From NCBI GenBank assembly GCA_021647585.1, contig JAKIUK010000012.1, forward strand, positions 1 to 64,000: a DNA stretch of 64,000 nucleotides, written 5' to 3'. Position 1 is the stretch's first letter. Every line of letters starts with the position of its first letter. Source of the stretch: Methylococcaceae bacterium. GTDB lineage: Bacteria; Pseudomonadota; Gammaproteobacteria; Methylococcales; Methylomonadaceae. Positions 18,190 through 27,221 of the stretch are shown piece after piece. The translations under genes and the position numbers were made by a program. The notes under the pieces are model-generated. The model was not told where the DNA came from, did no database searches, and saw nothing but the letters and a program-made list of their open reading frames with translations.

Positions 18190-21100
18190 TCAAGCTTTGA
18201 TTAATAAAGCAATAAATTCTTCTGCTGGCAATGGTTTATTATAGAGGTAACCTTGAAAAATACTACAGCCTGCCTGCTGTAAAAAATCGAGCTGATTAAT
18301 ATTCTCAACACCTTCAGCAATGACATCAAAACTTAAATGATGTGCCATGGAAATAATGGTTTCAATGATTACTCTATCGTGAAGGTCTGTCTCAACTTCA
18401 TCAACAAATGATTTGTCAATTTTAAGCTGATCTAATGGTAAGTTTTTCAAATAACTTAAGGAAGAATAGCCCGTACCAAAATCATCGATTGACAAGCCAA
18501 CACCCAATTTTTTAATCTGCAGCATCTTATCCACTGTTTCGTTGAGATTATTTATCATGATGCTTTCGGTTAGTTCTAAAGTGAGTTGTTGGGGGTGTAT
18601 TTCACTATGCAAGAGGGCTTGTTTAATATGTTGAATAAAGTCACTGTGATGGAATTGGCTAGCACTTACATTAACCGCGACATGTTTCAACAATCCGCCT
18701 GAATCAAATCCATTAAAGGTTTTAAATTGCTTGCATGATGAATTTAATACCCATGTACCGATTTTCAGTATCTGACCAGATTCCTCAGCTATGGGAATAA
18801 ATATATCGGGGCCGATTAAACCTAGTTGTGGATGATTCCAGCGAAGTAACGCTTCGGTACCAATAATTTCATTCGATCCGTTAACTTGCTGCTGGTAATA
18901 AATGATTAGTTGATCCTGATCAATAGCCAGGCGCAAGTCTGCTTCAAGTTGTTGCTTTTCATCCAGTTTTTTTTGTAATTCTGGTGAATAAAATGCAAAA
19001 GTATTACGTCCTCTTTTTTTTGCCTGGTACATGGCAGCATCAGCATGACTTAAAAATTCGTGTACATTGCGACCATCATCAGGAATAAGTGCAATCCCCA
19101 TACTCATAGACATCATAAAACAATGTTCTTCGATTATCAAAGGTTTAGTGATGCTAGCTAATAGCTTTTCTGATAGACTGTTAATTTCATTAATAGCTTT
19201 GCTTCTATCAGTATTTATCGAGCTAAGCAAGATAACAAATTCATCTCCGCCCTGACGAGACAACATGTCTTCTTTCCTAAGCACATAATTTAACCGCTGA
19301 GCCATTTGTTTGAGTACTTTATCTCCTACAAGATGACCATAAGAATCGTTGATTTTTTTAAAATGATCCAGGTCAATAAAAATTAGAGCACTAAGTATGT
19401 GCTGGTTTTTTGTTTCTTCATACACTTGTTGAAACCTATGCATTAACAAATACCGATTTGGCAGCTTTGTAAGCGGATCGTAATGAGCTTGTTTTATTAC
19501 CTGAGATTCAGCGTTATGCTTGGATATGCCCAGGCCTAAAATATGCGATACCCGTTGCAAAAATTGAACTTCATAATCCTGCCGGATATGACCATGTGGT
19601 AGATATAAAACCATTACACCTAACAAATGATCGCCATGTTTCAAAGGAACATTATAGTGCCCATGCGGCTGCATACCTTGAAAACTATTATGGTGGCGAT
19701 CATCAACACATTTTGCAAACTGAATTTCTTTTGTTGCAGCCGCCAGTCCACACAAACACTGACCAAAAGGGACTCTTGCGCATAATGTCTGAAGTTCTGT
19801 GTTAAGATTATGAGAACAGACTAGTTTTAACGATGGGTTTTCCTGATTTTCGTCAATAAGAAAAACGCCCCCCTTATCACTTAAACTTAGCCAGGTTATT
19901 GAAGTAACTGCTTGCATTGATTTAAGCAAAAAATCATCCAGTGATTCAAAGGAATATTTAAGTAAATTAAATAAAATTCTGTTGGATTCTTCAATTTGTT
20001 TCCGTTCTGTAATGTCAGCACATACACCAGTATGTCCCAGGTAGTGGTTCTGATCATTAAATCTCGGAACTGCCGTTTCCTTTAACCAACGATATTTCTG
20101 TGTTTTATCCAGGAGTCGATATTCATGCTCAAATGCTTCATGTTTCTGTAAGCTATTTATAAATACATTTAAATACTCTTCTTGATCTTCAACATGAACT
20201 AACTGTTGATGATAATGCCTTACCTTCAGTTTTTTCTCTACAGACCCATTGAATTTACGCCAGGCATCATTATAAATGATGTCATGCCCTGGGCCTTTGG
20301 CCATCCACATTATGACAGGTGAACTATTAATAAACTCCTCCAACTCTTGTTCATTGCGGAGTAAAAATAATTTATCCTGTCTTCTCTTTATCAAAAAAAT
20401 AATTAAGCCACTGACTAATATAACCGTAAAAAAAATAACAACAGCTTCCTGCCAAAGTCTTTTATTTTCTGAACTATAAAACGAAGGTTCGGGTAAATCA
20501 GCAAGGAGCCATTTAGTTCCTGGTACTGGCATCTTAAATTCAAGATGCTGCATACTGTCCTCGGAAAGACGTAGTTTATTTTTATTTGAAATTTGATTAC
20601 CACCAATAATACTTTGCCATATTGTATGATTAGGTTCCCGTCTAAGTGTATAAAAACCTCCATCAGCCGTGACTTCAATTAAATTCTGATCATCTCGCAT
20701 TAGTAGCAGCATTTGATGTCCCAGTAACTGTGTTTGTTTTAACATTTTGGCCAATTTACTCAGATTAAAACTGATAAAAAAGACACGCTTTGTTTCTTCA
20801 ATAGGTACCATAATATCGAAATGATATCTTTTTTGTAGTGGACTGCTATGAATATAAACACGATTACTACTGGGATTGTCAGCGAATTTCCTAAGATCTT
20901 TTCGGCAACCCTTACCCACTAAATGGTCGGAACTTTCTAACAATGATGTACCAGCATTAGAGGCAATAGTCCATGCAAAATGTTCTGGATAATGTAAAGA
21001 AATTTTGTTTTCAAACAAGGTATGAGCGACTTCATCCAGGGGATGATTAGCAATTCGATTAATTAAATCCTGCTCTAGATCCGTGAATAAATGGATGCGC

Positions 21101-21297
21101 TTACGTAAGTCATCAATGTATAGATTAATTGCACTAGACAAATAGATAACAGACTTTTTGGCCAGACTATGTTGGTTATCTCTGTATGTATCATTGCGTT
21201 CTAACGTATAAATAACTACCAATGCGGCAGCAATTAAATTAAAGAAAAAAAGGATTAAAAGGTAGTGTCTCCGACCTACCGGTTTGGGCATATTCAT
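18190..21297 (-). CDS. Membrane sensor with PAS, GAF, GGDEF and EAL domains (c-di-GMP turnover)
   Basis: About 1035 aa from ATG 21297; a longer frame starts with TTG at 21327. Helix 1 is near residues 12-31 (YLLILFFFNLIAAALVVIY), a periplasmic sensor of about 250 residues follows, and helix 2 is near 284-303 (AVVIFFTVILVSGLIIFLI). The cytoplasmic part has PAS (SSPVIMWMAKGPGHDIIYND, with PAC end GHTGVCADITERKQ), GAF (CLCGLAAATKEIQFA), an intact GGDEF motif (RQGGDEFVILL) and an intact EAL motif (GTEALLRWNHP). The conserved DDFGTGYSSLSYLK is present. Both catalytic signatures are complete, so it could make and degrade c-di-GMP; which activity dominates is not predictable. Monocistronic. Confidence 0.92.
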   Translation of the reverse strand: MNMPKPVGRRHYLLILFFFNLIAAALVVIYTLERNDTYRDNQHSLAKKSVIYLSSAINLYIDDLRKRIHLFTDLEQDLINRIANHPLDEVAHTLFENKISLHYPEHFAWTIASNAGTSLLESSDHLVGKGCRKDLRKFADNPSSNRVYIHSSPLQKRYHFDIMVPIEETKRVFFISFNLSKLAKMLKQTQLLGHQMLLLMRDDQNLIEVTADGGFYTLRREPNHTIWQSIIGGNQISNKNKLRLSEDSMQHLEFKMPVPGTKWLLADLPEPSFYSSENKRLWQEAVVIFFTVILVSGLIIFLIKRRQDKLFLLRNEQELEEFINSSPVIMWMAKGPGHDIIYNDAWRKFNGSVEKKLKVRHYHQQLVHVEDQEEYLNVFINSLQKHEAFEHEYRLLDKTQKYRWLKETAVPRFNDQNHYLGHTGVCADITERKQIEESNRILFNLLKYSFESLDDFLLKSMQAVTSITWLSLSDKGGVFLIDENQENPSLKLVCSHNLNTELQTLCARVPFGQCLCGLAAATKEIQFAKCVDDRHHNSFQGMQPHGHYNVPLKHGDHLLGVMVLYLPHGHIRQDYEVQFLQRVSHILGLGISKHNAESQVIKQAHYDPLTKLPNRYLLMHRFQQVYEETKNQHILSALIFIDLDHFKKINDSYGHLVGDKVLKQMAQRLNYVLRKEDMLSRQGGDEFVILLSSINTDRSKAINEINSLSEKLLASITKPLIIEEHCFMMSMSMGIALIPDDGRNVHEFLSHADAAMYQAKKRGRNTFAFYSPELQKKLDEKQQLEADLRLAIDQDQLIIYYQQQVNGSNEIIGTEALLRWNHPQLGLIGPDIFIPIAEESGQILKIGTWVLNSSCKQFKTFNGFDSGGLLKHVAVNVSASQFHHSDFIQHIKQALLHSEIHPQQLTLELTESIMINNLNETVDKMLQIKKLGVGLSIDDFGTGYSSLSYLKNLPLDQLKIDKSFVDEVETDLHDRVIIETIISMAHHLSFDVIAEGVENINQLDFLQQAGCSIFQGYLYNKPLPAEEFIALLIKA

Positions 21298-21876
21298 AAC
21301 TAATTTATGAGTTTTCAAATAATACAATCAGGTAATCTGACAATTTTACCTATTACTCATATACAATAAACACGTGACTTCAGTTGCCCTCCAGTAAGAA
21401 TAAAATGTAGGAACTTACCTCTGTGGTGATGGAATAACAAAAAAACACTTTTTAGTGTGTGAAACGTATACTGTAATAAGTTTTATTTTCTGAGTTAAAG
21501 ATCTTTCCAGCAATATACAGGTAAAATCTGCTATTATCAATACTTCACCCGCTTGGTAACGGTGTCCGGTATTTATTCTTAGGTATTCCGTCAAAACAGG
21601 TCGCAACTTGCGCTCAAAGATCCGCTGAGTGCTTTTTTTAAGAAAATTGTTTTTTTAAGAACCGCCAAGCTTGTTTGGTGATCTTAGAGAGTATTTTGAA
21701 AAAAGCGCGATTATAATAGCTTTCATTCCTACATCATGAACAGATTCGATGGTTTTGTCAGTTTAGACTAATTCATATTGGAGAAGGCTAAAGCTGGACC
21801 TTCACCGGCTAGATGTATATCATACCAGTCGGTCGCTGTCGAACGCAGCTTAGCATTAGCTGTAATTAAGAATTTT
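21298..21876. other. Divergent intergenic region, no gene recognised
   Basis: About 580 bp between the divergent sensor gene and the Crp-type regulator. A 63-codon minus-strand frame (21415-21606) shows no family feature. TATAAT at 21712-21717 is a possible -10 for the regulator but has no well-spaced -35. The frame reading into the regulator from 21778 encodes a low-quality extension and is not part of the gene. Confidence 0.45.
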
Positions 21877-22464
21877 ATGAACAATATTCTAAATTTTTTG
21901 GCTGATAATAATAAAGCTCAAAAAACCTCAATATTAAAAAATACTATAGTTTGTGAATTCAATGATGAATGTGAAAATTTGGTAGTATTAACAAAAGGAA
22001 GAGTTAAAGTATTTCGAACTTCTGAAGATGGTCGACATTTGACGCTATATCAAATTTGTTCTGGTGAAGCTTGTGTATTAACGGCTTCTTGCTTGCTGAA
22101 TGAAAAAATGTTTCCAGCGTTCGCTATTGCTGTAGAACATTCAGAAGGTTATGTGGTATCAAAAGAATTATTAGTCGATTGGTTAAAAACAGAAATAAAA
22201 TGGCAAGAATTTATATTTGGCCTTCTTTCTCAAAGAATGGGAGATTTGATAGAAAAGGTTGACCAGCTTGCTTTTAATACACTAGAAGAACGACTCATTC
22301 AATGGCTAACTGAGCATCATCACACACCTAATTTTAAGATCACTCATCAACAAATAGCAGAAGAACTTGCGTCTTCGAGAGAAGTCATTAGTCGATCACT
22401 TAAAAAACTAGAAGAAAAAGGATTCGTTAAATTGCAAAGAGGACGAATCGTCCTTTTAAAATAA
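21877..22464 (+). CDS. Crp/Fnr-family transcriptional regulator
   Basis: 195 aa from ATG 21877; the frame extends upstream to 21778 but that part is unlike the family. A cyclic-nucleotide-binding beta-roll fills residues about 20-100 (LVVLTKGRVKVFRTSEDGRHLTLYQICSGEACVLTASCLL) and a winged HTH the C-terminus (ITHQQIAEELASSREVISRSLKKLEEKG). The five Cys (about 26, 32, 61, 66, 71) do not match the Fnr iron-sulfur pattern. The GEACVLTASCLL signature resembles a subgroup often found beside DUF2892 genes, as here. Likely autoregulatory and controlling the next genes. The ligand is unknown; Cys-based redox or sulfur sensing is a guess. Confidence 0.85.
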   Translation: MNNILNFLADNNKAQKTSILKNTIVCEFNDECENLVVLTKGRVKVFRTSEDGRHLTLYQICSGEACVLTASCLLNEKMFPAFAIAVEHSEGYVVSKELLVDWLKTEIKWQEFIFGLLSQRMGDLIEKVDQLAFNTLEERLIQWLTEHHHTPNFKITHQQIAEELASSREVISRSLKKLEEKGFVKLQRGRIVLLK

Positions 22465-22554
22465 AATAGTATTTATGTAACATTTGTTACAGATTCTTCA
22501 TTCTTCAACCTGAATAATACTTATTAATCAGAAAAATTAATTAGGGAGATGCTG

Positions 22555-22749
22555 GTGAATATTAATTTAGGTGGAATTGATAAAAACTTAAGACTTGTGG
22601 TTGGTATTTCAGTAATTATTTGGGGTGTTCTTATGGGAAATATATGGGGAGTAGTGGGTGTAGTTTTTATAATTACAGGGCTATTAAAGCGATGTCCTTT
22701 ATATTCACTCCTAGGCGTTAAGACGTGCAAAGTTGAAGAAAGAAAATAA
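22555..22749 (+). CDS. DUF2892 family inner membrane protein
   Basis: 64 aa. GTG 22555 is chosen over ATG 22549 because AGGGAG (22543-22548) abuts the ATG but sits six bases before the GTG, and MNINLGGIDKNLRLVVG is the normal start of the family. Two hydrophobic helices (LVVGISVIIWGVLMG and WGVVGVVFIITGLL) are followed by the typical RCPLYSLLGVKTC tail with two Cys. The same unit forms the membrane part of the rhodanese YgaP, which suggests a link to sulfane sulfur or thiol stress (inference). Confidence 0.85.
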   Translation: MNINLGGIDKNLRLVVGISVIIWGVLMGNIWGVVGVVFIITGLLKRCPLYSLLGVKTCKVEERK

Positions 22750-22886
22750 GAGATTTAATGGTTTTTACTGAACTGAAAATTAGATAGCTTAAGCTAAACA
22801 ATATGTATTCATTGTATAAGATAAGAATCAATTTTAAACGTTAGAAAATTAATTATTTTTTAAACATAAATTATAAGGGCGTATAA

Positions 22887-24149
22887 ATGATAAAAATTCA
22901 ATTTAACCAAATGCAAAAAATATTAATGACCATATCATTGATGTTTTTTTCTGTCATAGTTAGTGCATCCGGGAATAGTAGTAATAATTATTCTACTCTA
23001 GCTCTCTACGGAGACCCAACTTTTGATCGAGTCGTAGTAATTGAACTTCCTGATATGACATTTGTTGGCAGTGTTCCAACGGCTTCAACGCCATATCCAG
23101 TTGATGCGGCAGGTGGTTTAGATAAAGCTTATGCAATTACACGTGGTACAAATTCAATTGATATCATTGATCCCCGTACATTAGTGAATATTGGTTCAAT
23201 AGCTTTGGAGCATAAGCCACGCTCAGGTGAAGCTCATAATGGCAAGTTGAATTTAGTTCTTATCGCTGGTGCAGATAAACCAATGACAAGTATTATAGAC
23301 CCTGAGTTCGATACTGTCATTGCAACTGCTGGTAATAATGTTATTACTGTACCTAACGGTGATTATGGTGGAAGTTTAGCCTCAGGACACCCTTTTTGGT
23401 TTTCAAAAAGAAAATTTGCAGTCATTGATCGTGCTAATAGAAAAATTAAACTTTATCAGTTGACAGGGAATACATTGAGTGGTTATGAGACTGTGTTGCT
23501 TGATGAAATAGATACTCCTACTAGTGTTCATCATTTTGTTACACGAAATCGTAGTTCATTATATGGTAAAGACAAGTTTATATATTATGCTATTGCAGAA
23601 GGTTCTCCATTAAACAATATTCCGCCTCAATTACTTGAAATTAAAGTACGTAAAAACAAAATTAAATTAAAAAGAAGTGTTGCGTTAAATGGTTTTGATC
23701 CACGTATCATGGGATCACACCACGCGGATATTCATCCTGATGGAAAACATATCTATGTGGGTTCTAATGAAGGACATATGTTTGTAATCAATAGGAAAAA
23801 GATGCAAATAGTAAGTGTGATAGATGCAGGACAGGGTGCTGGACACACTCGCTTTATTGTTGATAGAGGTATCGCAGTGGTGTCAAATCATAAGGATACT
23901 TTTGTAACAATTATTGATATGGATACCCATACAAAAATAACAGATGTCGTAGTTAGCCCTGCCCAGGCGAATGGTCAAATTCTTCAATCTCATACTTCTT
24001 TTGTTGATCCAGATAGTAATAATTTTTATGCATTTGCGAGTGATAGTGGTATTTTTTATGAGCTGAACTTAGACTCGTTAACTGTAACTAGATCAGTGGA
24101 TACAGGAGGAACGCCCAGGCAAGGTGTTTTTATGTCATTTGATGATTAA
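22887..24149 (+). CDS. Exported beta-propeller protein (YncE-like repeat)
   Basis: 420 aa with a signal peptide (MIKIQFNQMQKILMTISLMFFSVIVSASG). The mature part is repeats of short strands ending in I-D or V-I-N (VVVIELPDMTFVGSVPT, SIDIIDPRTLVNIGSIALE, HMFVINRKKMQIVSVIDAG, FVTIIDMDTHTKITDV), as in seven-bladed YVTN/YncE propellers. Conserved-looking His clusters (SVHHFVTR, GSHHADIHPDGKHIYVG, GAGHTRF, SNHKDTF, SHTSFVDP) could bind a metal in the central channel, as in related propeller enzymes; this is inference. It follows the Crp-type regulator and DUF2892 gene on the same strand with a 137-bp gap. Enzymatic function unknown. Confidence 0.75.
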   Translation: MIKIQFNQMQKILMTISLMFFSVIVSASGNSSNNYSTLALYGDPTFDRVVVIELPDMTFVGSVPTASTPYPVDAAGGLDKAYAITRGTNSIDIIDPRTLVNIGSIALEHKPRSGEAHNGKLNLVLIAGADKPMTSIIDPEFDTVIATAGNNVITVPNGDYGGSLASGHPFWFSKRKFAVIDRANRKIKLYQLTGNTLSGYETVLLDEIDTPTSVHHFVTRNRSSLYGKDKFIYYAIAEGSPLNNIPPQLLEIKVRKNKIKLKRSVALNGFDPRIMGSHHADIHPDGKHIYVGSNEGHMFVINRKKMQIVSVIDAGQGAGHTRFIVDRGIAVVSNHKDTFVTIIDMDTHTKITDVVVSPAQANGQILQSHTSFVDPDSNNFYAFASDSGIFYELNLDSLTVTRSVDTGGTPRQGVFMSFDD

Positions 24150-24161
24150 TTTGGTTTAACT

Positions 24162-24190
24162 TATGAGGCACGCCATCGCCGTGCCTCATA
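24162..24190 (+). terminator. Hairpin after the beta-propeller gene
   Basis: Perfect 11-bp arms TATGAGGCACG and CGTGCCTCATA around a 7-nt loop, 12 bases after the stop codon. No strong T tract follows, so termination efficiency is uncertain. Confidence 0.55.
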
Positions 24191-24411
24191 ATAGATTTAG
24201 AGTCACCATGTTACAAAAATCGATTCGTCGCGAGACAAATCGTTAGCTCCAGCTTACCCGGTACACCGTGAGTACGCACAAAACCCGCATAGTCAAGGTT
24301 GCACAAATGGCTTTACTGCACTTCGTCGGGGAATAACTATAGCCCCTTGCCGCAAACGCACTAAGATTGAAAAATTGCCCTTTACTTTCTGCATACTATC
24401 ATTCCATCCGA

Positions 24412-24507
24412 GGCTAACAATATAAGTTAAACACATTATTACCTTTGTATATTTAAGTATTTTTTTACTCGTAAGTCATCGATGTTTAATTTTCACTAGG
24501 GTTAGTA
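24412..24507 (+). repeat. attC-like imperfect palindrome, upstream of exported-protein gene
   Basis: It starts GGCTAACAA and ends GGGTTAG. The outer CTAAC pairs with GTTAG and the inner GTTAAACA with TGTTTAAT, giving the two-box (R and L) layout of integron recombination sites. The central part is AT-rich and poorly paired. The match to the R-box consensus is incomplete, so this is the weaker of the two sites flanking the next gene. Confidence 0.35.
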
Positions 24508-24586
24508 GCTCAAATAATTAAACCAGACAGTAATGATCAATCAGCTACAATTTTTTATACAGCCATTTTAAAATAGGACGTTTATT

Positions 24587-25375
24587 TTGAAAAAAATATT
24601 ATTTATCACCCTGCTATTATGTAGCAATTATCTCTTTGCAGAGACCCTACCATTTAATTTAAGCATATCTGGCGCAGGTATTAATATCGATAAATCGCTA
24701 GAACTTAGCGATGTCGGGGAAGGGAAAACGGCAATTAATTTTTCTTTTAAAACGAGTACAGAGAAAGCGTATATTTTTGATCTTAACTATAAAAAATTAC
24801 CCAGTAATCGTTCCTATCCTGCAAACTTAGATGTTACTTTGAAAGATAAGGCAGGGAATAAGCTGGGGTATTTGTTTTTTGCTAATAATGGTGTTCAACA
24901 CTTAAAAGAAATAGGCGTATTTGGGCTGTTAGTCAATGTTGCCGGAGAGTTAATTGATATTAAGTTCACATTTGAAAAAAATAAAAAAGGAAATCTTAAT
25001 ATTACTTCGCTTGGTGAGGAGCGATTTGTTCAAGACACATTAGTATCAAAGTTTAATTTTCAGATGATACGCCCTGTTATTCTTCCTAAAATAAAAGAAA
25101 GCGTTCGGTCACAAACATATGCTCTTGATAGCCACCCATACAGGGTGAACTATACTCTTCGAAATTTAAATGGAGGTTTGGTCGAGTTTCAGCATAATTT
25201 ATATCAAGCTATGGATGGGGGAAAAGAGAGTTTACTTACAAGAATATATTTTCAAGCTGATAGCATAGAAACTCTCCGAAAAGCTATGTATGCAGGAAAA
25301 TACTTCCATATAGATGACGTTGTCTTTAAGCTGGTTTTTTATCCAGCAATGGGGCAAACAGAACCACCGCAGTAA
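24587..25375 (+). CDS. Exported protein of unknown function, possible integron cassette
   Basis: 262 aa with a clear signal peptide (MKKILFITLLLCSNYLFA-E). The start is TTG 24587 with AGGA eight bases upstream. The mature protein is beta-strand rich (LPFNLSISGAGINIDKSLELSDVGEGKTAINFSF, AYIFDLNYKKLP, VTLKDKAGNKLGYLFFANNG). No family is recognised. The stop codon lies ten bases before an attC-like palindrome and another lies about 80 bp upstream of the start, the layout of a mobile gene cassette. No integrase gene is present in the window. No good promoter was seen. Confidence 0.7.
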   Translation: MKKILFITLLLCSNYLFAETLPFNLSISGAGINIDKSLELSDVGEGKTAINFSFKTSTEKAYIFDLNYKKLPSNRSYPANLDVTLKDKAGNKLGYLFFANNGVQHLKEIGVFGLLVNVAGELIDIKFTFEKNKKGNLNITSLGEERFVQDTLVSKFNFQMIRPVILPKIKESVRSQTYALDSHPYRVNYTLRNLNGGLVEFQHNLYQAMDGGKESLLTRIYFQADSIETLRKAMYAGKYFHIDDVVFKLVFYPAMGQTEPPQ

Positions 25376-25384
25376 CCCCAAAAA

Positions 25385-25492
25385 CGCTAACAAGACTCAT
25401 TACACGGACATTTTGCTTCGTGGTTTTTTGCGCTAAAAATGCCTAGCACAAAAAACCAAATAGTAAAATTCCGGTTATGGGTGGCGTTAGCC
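25385..25492 (+). repeat. attC-like imperfect palindrome, downstream of exported-protein gene
   Basis: 108 bp from CGCTAAC to GTTAGCC. The outer GCTAAC pairs exactly with GTTAGC. After six-base spacers, CATTAC and GTTATG form inner boxes, and the arms GGACATTTTGCTTCGTGG and TAGTAAAATTCC keep pairing imperfectly to a TGGTTTTTTG/CAAAAAACCA stem. This order and asymmetry resemble integron attC sites. The terminal R boxes differ from the GTTRRRY consensus at one position. Confidence 0.5.
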
Positions 25493-26090
25493 ATTGTCTA
25501 AACGTTGAAGATGCCCGCCGCAGTATTGATTATAAAGTATTGATAGTCATAGCCTGCGCATTTGGCTTAGCCCATCTTCGTGACTTTAATACCGCCAAGC
25601 CATTGATTTTTCGTTATCAGTGATTTTTTATCCAAAAAAGTCTTTTAAAATCAACAGTGTTTTTTTGAATGTTTTTGTAGTGCCATATTCTTCTTTTTTA
25701 GTATAAAATCATTACCTTTCCTGATTAGAAAGGATCGTCAGCCAAACGCTGAGGATGCTTTAAGATCCAACCTTAGCGGTGTAATAGTGAAGCACTTACC
25801 TTTAACATGAAAAGTAAAATTTCACGGGATTCGTAGTTTAAAATACTTTACTATTGTATGGAAATAAAAAACTATTGCCGAAATTCAACGATATACACAA
25901 AAACACAAAATTTTTAGTGCCAACTGGACAGTTTTGAAAAATTCACACAATCTTAAGATACAAGCTAACTTGAAAAGTTAAAACCCACAAAAATTCGTAA
26001 GATTTGTTGCTCGCACCAAAAAGTGTTATTTGCTATTCAATTCCCGCAGTGGTACGTATAACGCACAATTAATAACCATACTAAGTAGAA
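25493..26090. other. Intergenic region, no gene recognised
   Basis: About 600 bp between the attC-like site and the K+ channel stop codon. It contains several small dyads, for example GAAGATG with CATCTTC around 25507-25590, and the direct repeat AGTATTGAT. It could be a decayed cassette, but no reading frame of note is seen on either strand. Confidence 0.45.
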
Positions 26091-26948
26091 TTAATCGTCT
26101 AAAAAATGCCCACAATACTTACAATATTCTGCATCATAGTCATGCCCCGTTTCGCCACAGGCAGGACAAGCATTATTACTGATTCTTTCCGGTTTATAGG
26201 TTTTAATCAGCTCTGCACTATAAATCCCTGTGGGTACTGCAATAATGCCATAACCCATAATCATAATTAAAGCGGCTATCATCTGCCCCAACGGTGTTTG
26301 AGGTGCTATATCGCCATAACCCACCGTTGTTAGTGTAACGATGGCCCAGTACACAGACTTAGGAATGCTGGTAAAGCCTGATTCACTTCCTTCCACAACA
26401 TACATCAGGGAACCAAACACTACGACCAGTGTAAGAATAGTATAAAGAAATACCAGGATTTTTCGCCAGCTTTTGCTTAAAGCACTCATTAAAGTTTGTG
26501 CTTCTCCCATGTAAGCAGATAATTTGAAGATACGAAAAACCCTTAACAAACGTAAAATTCGTATCACCAACATATATTTTATACTGGGAAACAGAAAACT
26601 GAGATAGGTTGGAATAATGGATAAAAAATCGACTAATCCAAAAAAACTCAATGTGTATCGTAACGGACGTCGTACTGAAATTAATCGTAAAGCATATTCC
26701 AAAGTAAACAACAGTGTAAAAAACCACTCTATGTAAAATAATATTTCACTGTATTGCAGATAAATCTGAGTAACACTACCCAGCATAACTGCAATAACAC
26801 TACAAATTATACTAATAATTAATACAACATCAAAAACCTTGCCTAATCGCGTTTCTGACCCAAATATTATTTCATTAAGAGATTCACGCCATGCTGACAG
26901 TGCAACTCCTTCGTTATAATTAAATTTATTCCTTTTGTTCTGCTTCAT
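26091..26948 (-). CDS. Voltage-gated-type potassium channel with C-terminal zinc ribbon
   Basis: 285 aa, six membrane helices plus pore. The S4-like segment has spaced Arg (RILRLLRVFRIFK, residues 130-142). The K+ selectivity filter is TVGYG (208-212) within TLTTVGYGDIAPQTPLG, and the S6 helix is AALIMIMGYGIIAVPTGIYSAEL. After S6 the protein ends in a four-Cys zinc ribbon, CPAC (261-264) and CKYC (276-279). It should be a homotetrameric K+ channel of the inner membrane. The ribbon is cytoplasmic and may gate or stabilise the tetramer (inference). Monocistronic, divergent from the 5-oxoprolinase gene. Confidence 0.92.
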   Translation of the reverse strand: MKQNKRNKFNYNEGVALSAWRESLNEIIFGSETRLGKVFDVVLIISIICSVIAVMLGSVTQIYLQYSEILFYIEWFFTLLFTLEYALRLISVRRPLRYTLSFFGLVDFLSIIPTYLSFLFPSIKYMLVIRILRLLRVFRIFKLSAYMGEAQTLMSALSKSWRKILVFLYTILTLVVVFGSLMYVVEGSESGFTSIPKSVYWAIVTLTTVGYGDIAPQTPLGQMIAALIMIMGYGIIAVPTGIYSAELIKTYKPERISNNACPACGETGHDYDAEYCKYCGHFLDD

Positions 26949-27159
26949 CTGACTAAATTTTTACCCCATACTTATATGTCGTTCATCGGTATCATGCACC
27001 ATAGAAACAACCGTTTTTTCCACAACACTTATTTGTTCTACTACTCTAAGCACCATCAAATTCTGGCAGCAGATGAGATCCCAGCCATAATACTCTCTTA
27101 TTAAATAAACGTTTGCGCATCGCAACAGCTTGTAACATCATAAACGCACATAATCTCAA

Positions 27160-27187
27160 CTTTAAAAAACCGCCACTACTTTATAAT
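27160..27187 (+). promoter_or_regulatory. Putative promoter of the 5-oxoprolinase gene
   Basis: CTTTAA (27160-27165) and TATAAT (27182-27187) are separated by 16 bases; the start codon is 34 bases further on. The -10 is perfect and the -35 is poor. Confidence 0.35.
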
Positions 27188-27221
27188 GCTATTAAACACA
27201 ATTAATCTTTAATATCAAATA

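Noticed and set aside
18053..18244. 63-codon plus-strand frame
   Set aside because: Its end is antisense to the EAL domain of the 18190-21297 gene and it begins with TTG in poly-T DNA.
21415..21606. 63-codon minus-strand frame in the divergent region
   Set aside because: No recognisable motif, and no support from context.
21877..22464. Fnr-type oxygen sensor
   Set aside because: Cys spacing (about 26, 32, 61, 66, 71) does not match the four-Cys iron-sulfur pattern of Fnr.
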